5,159 nt of DNA from Bacillota bacterium. Lineage in GTDB: Bacteria; Bacillota; Clostridia; Lachnospirales; Lachnospiraceae. Each line of letters begins with the position of its first letter. Positions within the stretch are counted from its first letter, which is position 1. A program made the translations under genes and the position numbers. The stretch covers positions 1 to 5,159 of the forward strand of contig JAEZLY010000097.1 of the NCBI GenBank assembly GCA_023414985.1, read 5' to 3'. The notes beneath the pieces were generated by a model. That model made no database searches and had not been told where the DNA came from. It worked only from the letters and a program-made list of their open reading frames with translations. This document shows positions 1-5,159 of this stretch, in pieces.

Positions 1-1154
1 CCATCGGTGTGACGGGAACCAAGGGAAAAACCACCACGACCTATATGATGAAGTCAATCTTAGAGAATACCGGCAGAAAGGTTGGATTAATCGGCACGAT
101 TGAGACAATCATCGGAGACAGGGTGATTCCTGCAAGCAATACGACACCGGAATCCTATACCCTACAGGAGACCTTTGCAGATATGGTAAAGGAAGGCTTG
201 GAATGTGTCGTAATGGAGGTGTCCTCCCAGGGTCTGAAGCTAAACCGTGTGGCAGGTTTTACCTTTGATTACGGTATCTTTACCAATCTGGGTGAGGATC
301 ACATCGGAGGAGCCGAGCATACAGATTTCAATGACTATCTGACCAGTAAGGCGAAGCTGTTTAAGCAGTGTAAGGTTGGATTAATTAATTTAGACGATGA
401 GCATGCACAGGAGATTCTGGAAGGTCATACCTGTCAGGTAGAGACCTTCGGCTTTGATCCGAAGGCAGACATCAGGGCATTGAATATTAATCTGGTGCAA
501 AGACCCGGTTTTCTCGGCATAGCTTATGATGTGGAGGGATTGATGAAGCTCTCTGTAGATATGAATATTCCCGGTAAGTTCAATGTGTCCAACTCCCTTT
601 GTGCAATCGCACTTTGCAGACATTTCGGAGTAAGCAATGAAGAAATCCTGAAAGCGCTGTCCCATGTGAATGTAAGGGGCAGGGTAGAACTGGTGCCGGT
701 TTCCGAAAAATTCAGTGTCATGCTCGATTATGCTCATAATGCCATGAGTCTGCAAAGTCTGCTGTCCACCCTGAAGGAGTACCAGCCGAAGCGTTTGGTC
801 AGCTTATTCGGATGCGGCGGCAACCGTTCCAGAAGCAGACGATTTGAGATGGGTGAGGTATCCTCGAATATGGCTGACTTTACGATTGTTACCTCGGATA
901 ATCCGAGATTTGAGGAGCCTCAGGATATCTTAAATGATATTATCGTAGGAGTCGAGAAGGGACCGGGAAACTATATCGCAATCCTTGACCGGAAGGAAGC
1001 CATCCGCTATGCAATTGAGCATGCTGAAGAGGGAGATGTCATTGTCATCGCCGGCAAGGGACACGAGGATTATCAGGAAATCAAGGGTGTCAAGTATCAT
1101 ATGGATGACAGGGAGTTGATCAGAGAGGCGGCTGCCGAGGTAAAACATATTTAA
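1..1154 (+). CDS. murE: MurE-family UDP-MurNAc-dipeptide:amino-acid ligase, 5' partial (predicted meso-DAP-adding)
   Basis: Cytoplasmic ATP-dependent ligase that adds the third residue of the peptidoglycan stem peptide to UDP-MurNAc-L-Ala-D-Glu. The reading frame is open from the window edge (first full codon at base 3, reading I-G-V-T-G-T-K-G-K-T). The GTG at 9-11 is therefore an internal valine, not a start, and about 100 N-terminal residues (the UDP-binding domain) lie outside. Counting from that valine as residue 1: P-loop GTKGKT at 3-8, NTTPES at 44-49, EVSSQ at 70-74, probable carbamylated lysine K114 (in SKAKLF), DYAHN at 240-244, CGGNR at 269-273, DNPRFEEP at 297-304 and AGKGHEDYQ at 348-356. 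DNPR is the established meso-diaminopimelate recognition motif of MurE, so DAP is the predicted substrate. Several other motifs differ from textbook MurE (SSQ for SSHAL, DHIGGAEH for DHLDYHG). It ends in TAA, 22 bases before priA, and is probably in the same operon. A second MurE-like paralogue elsewhere in the genome is possible. Confidence 0.9.
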   Translation, partial: IGVTGTKGKTTTTYMMKSILENTGRKVGLIGTIETIIGDRVIPASNTTPESYTLQETFADMVKEGLECVVMEVSSQGLKLNRVAGFTFDYGIFTNLGEDHIGGAEHTDFNDYLTSKAKLFKQCKVGLINLDDEHAQEILEGHTCQVETFGFDPKADIRALNINLVQRPGFLGIAYDVEGLMKLSVDMNIPGKFNVSNSLCAIALCRHFGVSNEEILKALSHVNVRGRVELVPVSEKFSVMLDYAHNAMSLQSLLSTLKEYQPKRLVSLFGCGGNRSRSRRFEMGEVSSNMADFTIVTSDNPRFEEPQDILNDIIVGVEKGPGNYIAILDRKEAIRYAIEHAEEGDVIVIAGKGHEDYQEIKGVKYHMDDRELIREAAAEVKHI

Positions 1155-1164
1155 AGACAACACG

Positions 1165-1171
1165 AAGGAGG
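1165..1171 (+). promoter_or_regulatory. Ribosome binding site of priA
   Basis: AAGGAGG at 1165-1171 lies five bases before the ATG at 1177. It is a near-perfect Shine-Dalgarno sequence within the short murE-priA gap. It fixes the priA start and supports independent, efficient translation of priA from a shared transcript. Confidence 0.85.
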
Positions 1172-1176
1172 CCATT

Positions 1177-3435
1177 ATGTCTGATCAAAGCTATGCAGAT
1201 ATCATCATTGATATTTCCCATGAGAACCTGGACAAGACATATCAGTATGCCATTCCCGAGGAGTTAGTCGATCAGGCTGTCATCGGAGCGTTGGTTGTGG
1301 TACCCTTCGGAAAAGGCAATCGGCAAATCAATGGGTACATCGTCGAGCTTTCTACAGTACCAAAGCTTAATTCTGAGTTAATTAAGCCGATCTCCAGGGT
1401 CATGACAGAGGCCCCGGTGATTGAAAGCCATCTGATCTATCTGGCTTATTGGATGAAGGAAAACTTCGGCGGAACCATGAATGATTCCTTAAAGACTGTG
1501 ATTCCGGTCAGAAAATCAGTGAAAATTAAAGAGCAAAAAAGCATACAGCTGGTATTGGGGGCGGAGGCCGCCAATCAGCTGTATTTTGAATACCAGAGAA
1601 AGAACAACAAGGCAAGACTTCGCCTTTTGGAGGCATTGTTAAAGGAACAGGTACTGGATTATGACACCGTCATCAACAGGCTGAATATCTCCCGGGCAAC
1701 CTTACAGGGTATGGAGAAGCAGGGGATTACAAAGACGATATCGGAGCAGATCTACCGCAATCCGATTGATTTAAATACTGCTTCCGCAGACAGACCGGAT
1801 GTACCAATCCTATTAAATGAAGAACAGCAGGCTGCGGTCAATGATTTTATTCGGGAGTATGACAGCGGGCTCCGTTCGGAGTATCTGCTGCACGGAATTA
1901 CCGGAAGCGGTAAGACGGAAGTATATATGGAAATCATTGCGCATGTGATTTCAATGGGAAAGCAGGTCATCCTGCTGATTCCGGAGATCGCTCTGACCTA
2001 TCAGACCGTACAGCGGTTTTATAAACGATTTGGTGACCGTATCTCCATTCTGAATTCCAGAATGTCTCAGGGAGAACGTTATGATCAAAGCGAACGGGCG
2101 CGAAACGGGGAGATTGATCTCATCATCGGACCCAGATCGGCTTTATTTACACCATTTCAAAAGCTCGGTCTGATTATTATTGATGAAGAGCATGAGAGCA
2201 GTTATAAGAGTGAGACAACCCCGAAATATCATACCGTATCAGTAGCGAGAAAACGGGCACAGTTAACGGATAGTGCGTTGTTTCTCGGCTCCGCGACTCC
2301 TTCGCTGGAAACCTACCTAAGAGCGCAGCAGGGCGAGGTCAGGCTGTATACCCTGACGAAACGTGCCAAGGAGGCAAAGCCTCCTAAAGCTTGGATTGTG
2401 GATCTTCGGGAGGAGCTGAAGAATAAGAATAAATCTATTTTTAGTGCCAAACTGCGGGAGCTGATGACGGACCGATTAGATAGGGGAGAACAGATTATGC
2501 TGTTCCTAAACCGCCGTGGGTATGCAGGCTTTATTTCCTGCCGCAGCTGCGGACATGTGATGAAATGTCCTCATTGTGATGTCTCTCTTACCTCTCATTA
2601 CAACGGAAGAATGGTCTGTCATTACTGCGGTTATGAAGAACAACAGCCTAATCTTTGTCCCTCCTGCGGGTCCAGATACATTGCTGCGTTCGGGACGGGG
2701 ACTCAGAAGGTAGAAGAATATGTGAAGAAGGAATTTTCGCAAGCCAGAGTCCTTCGAATGGATACGGATACAACAAAACAGAAGGGTGGGCATCAGGCAA
2801 TCCTGGAAGCCTTTGCCGGACATCAGGCAGATATCCTGATCGGTACTCAGATGATTGTGAAAGGACATGATTTCCCGAAGGTTACCCTTGTCGGCATCAT
2901 TGCAGCCGATTTATCTCTATATTCCGGAGATTTTCGCGCAGGAGAACGTACCTTTCAATTGCTTTGCCAGGCAGCAGGAAGGGCCGGAAGAGATGTTCTT
3001 CCCGGTGAGGTGGTAATCCAGACCTACCATCCGGAACACTACAGTATTACCGCTGCGGCAGAAGGGGAATATGCTGCGTTTTTTGAACAGGAGCTGGCGT
3101 ACCGGAAGATGCTGGAGTATCCACCGGCCTCCCATATGCTTTTGGCACTCGTGACCTCCAAACAGGAGGAACGTGCAGGAAAAGCAGCCGTACAGCTTGG
3201 TGAGGCACTGAAGTTGTATTATGAACAGAATCACCTTTCGGCTAAAACGATAGGTCCTGCACCGGCAAAGATTACAAAGCTCAACGATACCTACCGGTTT
3301 GTAATCTATGTAAAACATGACAGTTATGAAGAGCTGGTTGAAATTAAGAATTATCTGGAGGGATATTTTCAGTATTCCGAGCATTTTTCAGGCTGCAACC
3401 TACAATTTGACTTTGATCCGATGGGCGGTTATTGA
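1177..3435 (+). CDS. priA: Primosomal protein N' (PriA), replication-restart 3'-5' helicase
   Basis: Superfamily 2 DNA helicase that recognises abandoned replication forks and D-loops and starts reloading of the replicative helicase. The 752-residue length is normal for Firmicute PriA and the gene is intact. In order: N-terminal 3'-DNA-binding domain (about 1-105, with the VVPFGKG turn at 41-47), a winged-helix region (about 115-200), helicase lobe 1 with Walker A GITGSGKTEVY at 240-250, DEEH at 336-339 and GSATPS at 371-376, then lobe 2 with GTGTQKVEE at 506-514, IGTQMIVKGHDFP at 555-567 and the motif VI region QAAGRAGR at 598-605. A zinc-binding insertion carries all eight cysteines (C455, C458, C464, C467, C481, C484, C494, C497) in the family spacing. 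The C-terminal domain follows from about 630. The start is set by the AAGGAGG site upstream. It follows murE by 22 bases. The following def and fmt match the Firmicute priA-def-fmt order. Confidence 0.98.
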   Translation: MSDQSYADIIIDISHENLDKTYQYAIPEELVDQAVIGALVVVPFGKGNRQINGYIVELSTVPKLNSELIKPISRVMTEAPVIESHLIYLAYWMKENFGGTMNDSLKTVIPVRKSVKIKEQKSIQLVLGAEAANQLYFEYQRKNNKARLRLLEALLKEQVLDYDTVINRLNISRATLQGMEKQGITKTISEQIYRNPIDLNTASADRPDVPILLNEEQQAAVNDFIREYDSGLRSEYLLHGITGSGKTEVYMEIIAHVISMGKQVILLIPEIALTYQTVQRFYKRFGDRISILNSRMSQGERYDQSERARNGEIDLIIGPRSALFTPFQKLGLIIIDEEHESSYKSETTPKYHTVSVARKRAQLTDSALFLGSATPSLETYLRAQQGEVRLYTLTKRAKEAKPPKAWIVDLREELKNKNKSIFSAKLRELMTDRLDRGEQIMLFLNRRGYAGFISCRSCGHVMKCPHCDVSLTSHYNGRMVCHYCGYEEQQPNLCPSCGSRYIAAFGTGTQKVEEYVKKEFSQARVLRMDTDTTKQKGGHQAILEAFAGHQADILIGTQMIVKGHDFPKVTLVGIIAADLSLYSGDFRAGERTFQLLCQAAGRAGRDVLPGEVVIQTYHPEHYSITAAAEGEYAAFFEQELAYRKMLEYPPASHMLLALVTSKQEERAGKAAVQLGEALKLYYEQNHLSAKTIGPAPAKITKLNDTYRFVIYVKHDSYEELVEIKNYLEGYFQYSEHFSGCNLQFDFDPMGGY

Positions 3436-3453
3436 CAAGCTGAAGATAAAGTG

Positions 3454-3482
3454 TTGATTCCCGACGGACTGTTATGTATAAT
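3454..3482 (+). promoter_or_regulatory. Predicted sigma-A promoter for def-fmt
   Basis: TTGATT at 3454-3459 (four of six matches to TTGACA) is separated by exactly 17 bases from TATAAT at 3477-3482 (six of six). Transcription would start near 3489. This places a promoter just after the priA stop and gives def-fmt a leader of roughly 195 bases. The hexamers and spacing are seen directly; activity is inferred. No terminator is visible between priA and this site, so def-fmt may be read both from here and by read-through. Confidence 0.7.
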
Positions 3483-3496
3483 ATGATAATGCGTAG
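3482..3496 (+). repeat. 15-base direct repeat, copy 1
   Basis: TATGATAATGCGTAG occurs here and again, identically, at 3586-3600, 104 bases further on. Matching stops on both sides (A versus G before, G versus C after). The first base is the last T of the TATAAT hexamer, so this copy covers the predicted transcription start. The two copies bracket the hairpin block, as a target-site duplication or a local duplication would. Confidence 0.85.
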
Positions 3497-3504
3497 GCGA
3501 GCAA

Positions 3505-3522
3505 ACGTAAGCAAGCTTACGT
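3505..3522. repeat. Perfect inverted repeat (hairpin 1)
   Basis: ACGTAAGC at 3505-3512 and its exact complement GCTTACGT at 3515-3522 are separated by AA. As RNA this gives a stem of about seven pairs with a four-base loop; as DNA it is a near-palindrome that could bind a dimeric protein. No run of T follows, so it is not an intrinsic terminator. Confidence 0.8.
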
Positions 3523-3524
3523 CA

Positions 3525-3544
3525 GCAAGCAAATTTTTGCTTGC
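3525..3544. repeat. Perfect inverted repeat (hairpin 2)
   Basis: GCAAGCAAA at 3525-3533 is exactly complementary to TTTGCTTGC at 3536-3544, with TT between them. It begins two bases after hairpin 1, so the two stems could stack. Its 3' arm (GCTTGC, 3539-3544) can also pair with GCAAGC at 3511-3516 inside hairpin 1, so an alternative, mutually exclusive fold is possible. Confidence 0.8.
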
Positions 3545-3565
3545 GACATGCGAACGGAGCAAGAG

Positions 3566-3586
3566 ACCAGGAACGAGGTTCCTGGT
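3566..3586. repeat. Perfect inverted repeat (hairpin 3)
   Basis: ACCAGGAAC at 3566-3574 is exactly complementary to GTTCCTGGT at 3578-3586, with the three-base loop GAG. It is the most GC-rich of the three hairpins. The sequence after it (ATGATAATG) is not a T tract, so it does not look like a rho-independent terminator. Confidence 0.8.
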
Positions 3587-3591
3587 ATGAT
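3583..3591 (+). promoter_or_regulatory. Possible second, extended -10 promoter for def
   Basis: TGGTATGAT at 3583-3591 fits the extended -10 pattern TGnTATnAT, with TATGAT provided by the second copy of the 15-base repeat. No acceptable -35 hexamer lies about 17 bases upstream (GAGACC at 3563-3568), which extended -10 promoters can tolerate. The TG falls in the 3' arm of hairpin 3, so the match may be chance. Confidence 0.25.
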
Positions 3592-3600
3592 AATGCGTAG
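3586..3600 (+). repeat. 15-base direct repeat, copy 2
   Basis: Exact second copy of TATGATAATGCGTAG (first at 3482-3496). Its first base is the last base of hairpin 3. The sequence after it, leading to def, is unrelated to that after copy 1. Confidence 0.85.
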
Positions 3601-3670
3601 CATTCCTGAAGGTAAAGAGCGGTATCAGCCGTTGATAATAATAGAAAATGAAATAAAAATGTCTATCATA

Positions 3671-3679
3671 GAGAGGAAG
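3671..3679 (+). promoter_or_regulatory. Ribosome binding site that fixes the def start
   Basis: GAGAGGAAG at 3671-3679 has its GAGG core (3673-3676) nine bases before the ATG at 3686. In-frame upstream ATGs at 3548, 3587, 3593 and 3659 have no comparable site and would add residues not seen in deformylases, so 3686 is the chosen start. Confidence 0.75.
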
Positions 3680-3685
3680 AATACT

Positions 3686-4171
3686 ATGGCAATAAGAAAT
3701 ATCAGACAGGTCGGAGATAAAGTACTGACAAAGGTCAGCAAGGAAATTAAATCAGCGGATCAAAAAATCCAGGAGCTGATCGGAGATATGTTTGATACAA
3801 TGTACGAAGCCGGTGGGGTCGGACTTGCCGCTCCTCAGGTTGGTGTATTAAAGAGATTGGTGGTCATTGATGTATCCGAAGAAAGCAACGAGCCGATTAC
3901 CCTGATCAATCCGGTTATTATTGAGACCGAGGGTGAACAGACCGGGGATGAGGGCTGTTTAAGCATACCCGGAAAAGTGGGCACTGTAACCCGACCGAAT
4001 TACGTGAAAGTAAAAGCATATAATAAGGACATGGAAGAGTTTACGATGGAAGGAACAGGGTTACTCGCCAGGGCCTTCTGCCATGAGATTGATCATCTGG
4101 ATGGGAAGCTTTATCCTGAGATGGTCGAAGGAGAGCTTCGTGACGTAATTGCTACCGAAGAGGTTCAATAG
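3686..4171 (+). CDS. def: Peptide deformylase
   Basis: Metal-dependent hydrolase that removes the N-formyl group from nascent proteins at the ribosome exit. With the start at 3686 the protein has 161 residues, a usual length for a compact deformylase. All three family motifs are present: GVGLAAPQVG at 44-53 (with Q51), EGCLS at 89-93 and HEIDH at 133-137. The metal ligands are C91, H133 and H137, and the catalytic acid/base is E134. The frame stays open for 46 codons upstream to an ATG at 3548, but that stretch is the hairpin block and AT-rich leader and shows no protein-like character, so I exclude it. def is followed by fmt after 51 bases, the classic formylation-cycle pair. It lies downstream of a predicted sigma-A promoter and a long structured leader. 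Confidence 0.97.
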   Translation: MAIRNIRQVGDKVLTKVSKEIKSADQKIQELIGDMFDTMYEAGGVGLAAPQVGVLKRLVVIDVSEESNEPITLINPVIIETEGEQTGDEGCLSIPGKVGTVTRPNYVKVKAYNKDMEEFTMEGTGLLARAFCHEIDHLDGKLYPEMVEGELRDVIATEEVQ

Positions 4172-4204
4172 AACTGATCAAAGCAGCTGTGAGATAAGCT
4201 GTAC

Positions 4205-4214
4205 AAGGAAAGGA
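4205..4214 (+). promoter_or_regulatory. Ribosome binding site of fmt
   Basis: AAGGAAAGGA at 4205-4214 precedes two in-frame ATGs. The one at 4214 overlaps the site and would add M-N-R. The one at 4223 lies eight bases beyond it and gives the family-typical N-terminus MKVLFMGTP. Spacing favours 4223. Confidence 0.65.
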
Positions 4215-4222
4215 TGAACCGG

Positions 4223-5159
4223 ATGAAGGTCTTGTTTATGGGTACACCGGATTATGCGGTGGCGACCCTGGATAAATTAATCAATTCCAGGCATGAGATA
4301 ATCGGTGTTGTAACTCAGCCGGATAAACAAAAGGGAAGAGGACAGTCTGTCAGCTTTTCTCCTGTGAAAGAGCTGGCTCTGCAGCATCAGCTGCCTGTTT
4401 ATCAACCCATTAAGGTAAAGGAACCGGAATTTTTAGATTTGGTTCGAGCGCTCACACCCGATGTCATCGTAGTGGCTGCATTCGGGCAGATTCTTCCCAA
4501 GGCACTTTTAGATATTCCGCCGCTTGGCTGTATCAATGTACACGGGTCATTACTTCCGAAATACCGCGGAGCAGCTCCGATTCAGTATTCCATCATTGAC
4601 GGGGAAGAAGAAACCGGAATTACGATTATGTATATGGATGTGGGTATTGATACGGGAGATATGATCCTGCAGGCAAGCTTACCCATCACTCCGCAGGAGA
4701 CAGGAGGCAGCCTGTTCGATAAGATGGCCGTTCTTGGTGCTGAACTGCTGCTGAAGGCGCTGGACAAAATCGAAGACGGTACTGCAGTCCGTATTCCGCA
4801 GGACAATGAGAAAGCAACTTATGTCAAGATGATTGACAAGGATATGGGTAGGCTTGATTTCACGCAGCCGGCCATCAGGCTGGAGCGCCTGATCCGAGGA
4901 CTGAATCCCTGGCCAAGTGCATATACTATGCTGGATGGGAAGACACTGAAGCTCTGGCTGACGGATGCGGAACCTGACGATCTTCCGGGCTCCGCAATCA
5001 ATAAGACTCCGGGAGAGATTATTGAGCTTCGCAAGGATTCCTTTGTCATTGCCACCGGAGAAGGTAATCTGGTAATCAGGGAAGTGCAGTTGGAAGGGAA
5101 GAAGAGAATGTCTACGGATGCATTTTTACGAGGCTATTCGCTTTCCACAGGTACAAGAT
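4223..5159 (+). CDS. fmt: Methionyl-tRNA formyltransferase, 3' partial
   Basis: Transfers a formyl group from 10-formyltetrahydrofolate to Met on the initiator tRNA in the cytoplasm, the step that def later reverses on the protein. The frame is open to the window end, giving 312 codons with no stop. Family members are only slightly longer, so probably just a few C-terminal residues are missing. The N-terminal Rossmann-type domain opens with MKVLFMGTPDYAV and contains the hallmark INVHGSLLPKYRGAAPIQ at 104-121. The catalytic triad is N105, H107 and D143, the last within DVGIDTGDM. The C-terminal OB-fold-like tRNA-binding domain starts at about 205 and includes RLIRGLNPWPSAY at 222-234. The final residues FLRGYSLSTGT resemble the usual end of Firmicute Fmt. 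The gene lies 51 bases after def without a visible terminator or separate promoter, so the two are likely co-transcribed. Confidence 0.97.
   Translation, partial: MKVLFMGTPDYAVATLDKLINSRHEIIGVVTQPDKQKGRGQSVSFSPVKELALQHQLPVYQPIKVKEPEFLDLVRALTPDVIVVAAFGQILPKALLDIPPLGCINVHGSLLPKYRGAAPIQYSIIDGEEETGITIMYMDVGIDTGDMILQASLPITPQETGGSLFDKMAVLGAELLLKALDKIEDGTAVRIPQDNEKATYVKMIDKDMGRLDFTQPAIRLERLIRGLNPWPSAYTMLDGKTLKLWLTDAEPDDLPGSAINKTPGEIIELRKDSFVIATGEGNLVIREVQLEGKKRMSTDAFLRGYSLSTGTR

Larger units (their letters stand above)
3482..3604. repeat. Hairpin-rich block flanked by direct repeats; possible small palindromic intergenic element
   Basis: Between the two 15-base direct repeats lie 89 bases (3497-3585) built almost entirely of inverted repeats: 3505-3522, 3525-3544 and 3566-3586, the last running one base into the second direct repeat. 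A fourth small hairpin (AATGC 3592-3596 with GCATT 3600-3604) overlaps the second direct repeat. The words GCAAGC and GAGCAA recur across the block. It contains no gene I can support. It sits between the predicted promoter and def, so it would be transcribed as part of the def leader. It could be a MITE-like or REP-like dispersed element, or a cis-acting RNA leader; the sequence alone does not decide. No known riboswitch or T-box motif is recognisable. Confidence 0.5.

Noticed and set aside
9..11. GTG at 9 as the start of the Mur ligase
   Set aside because: The codons before it continue the conserved P-loop approach (I-G-V-T-G), and the N-terminal domain is missing. The gene clearly begins outside the window.
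390..755. Open frames on the - strand inside murE, priA and fmt (for example 390-755, 2506-2868, 2917-3384, 4819-5055)
   Set aside because: Each lies antisense to a well-supported gene, and none shows a family motif or convincing ribosome binding site. They are shadows of the real coding frames.
3432..3437. Perfect TTGACA hexamer overlapping the priA stop codon, as a -35 box
   Set aside because: The bases 16-18 further on (TTGATT, TGATTC) are not a -10 box, and the TATAAT at 3477 is far too distant. The TTGATT at 3454 fits that TATAAT with 17-base spacing instead.
3566..3586. Hairpin 3 as a rho-independent terminator after priA
   Set aside because: No T tract follows the stem, and it lies downstream of the predicted def promoter. 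The same holds for hairpins 1 and 2.
3623..3637. TATCA/TGATA inverted repeat in the leader close to def
   Set aside because: Only five AT-rich pairs in an AT-rich stretch. Too weak to call a feature.
3548..3685. N-terminal extension of deformylase from the upstream in-frame ATG at 3548
   Set aside because: The frame is open only because the hairpin block and AT-rich leader lack stops. There is no ribosome binding site at 3548, 3587, 3593 or 3659. The deformylase family start matches 3686, which has GAGAGGAAG in front.
4184..4201. CAGCT/AGCTG inverted repeat in the def-fmt gap as a terminator
   Set aside because: Only five pairs with an eight-base loop and no T tract. This is within chance expectation, and fmt follows at once with its own ribosome binding site.

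Overview
The window is a stretch of bacterial housekeeping chromosome. It holds four genes, all on the + strand, in the order murE-type ligase (5' end cut off), priA, def, fmt (3' end cut off). Moderate GC, strong AAGGAGG-type ribosome binding sites, consensus-like sigma-A promoter hexamers and the priA-def-fmt order point to a Firmicute. The particular MurE and PriA variants look most like Clostridia of the Lachnospiraceae type. That taxonomic call is inference from motif style, not from a search.

Layout. Positions 1-1154 are the C-terminal three quarters of a Mur ligase of the MurE family. It starts just before the P-loop and carries the DNPR motif of meso-diaminopimelate-adding enzymes. 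After 22 bases and a strong Shine-Dalgarno comes priA (1177-3435), a complete replication-restart helicase with all eight zinc-binding cysteines. A 250-base gap (3436-3685) follows. It contains a very good sigma-A promoter and then a compact block of three perfect hairpins bracketed by a 15-base exact direct repeat. Then come def (3686-4171, peptide deformylase, complete), a 51-base gap, and fmt (4223 to the window end, methionyl-tRNA formyltransferase, probably lacking only its last few codons).

How the genes fit together. murE and priA look co-transcribed. def and fmt form the formylation/deformylation pair of translation: Fmt formylates initiator Met-tRNA and Def removes the formyl group from the nascent protein. 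They have their own promoter in the priA-def gap, although no terminator separates them from priA, so read-through is also likely. The coding genes are ordinary core genes. The least explained part is the structured, repeat-flanked def leader (about 3482-3604), which may be a small dispersed palindromic element inserted between the promoter and the gene. A second point is the MurE, which combines motifs I associate with streptococcal lysine-adding MurE with the diaminopimelate motif. I see no CRISPR array, tRNA, rRNA, transposase or known riboswitch, and no clear novel multi-gene system.
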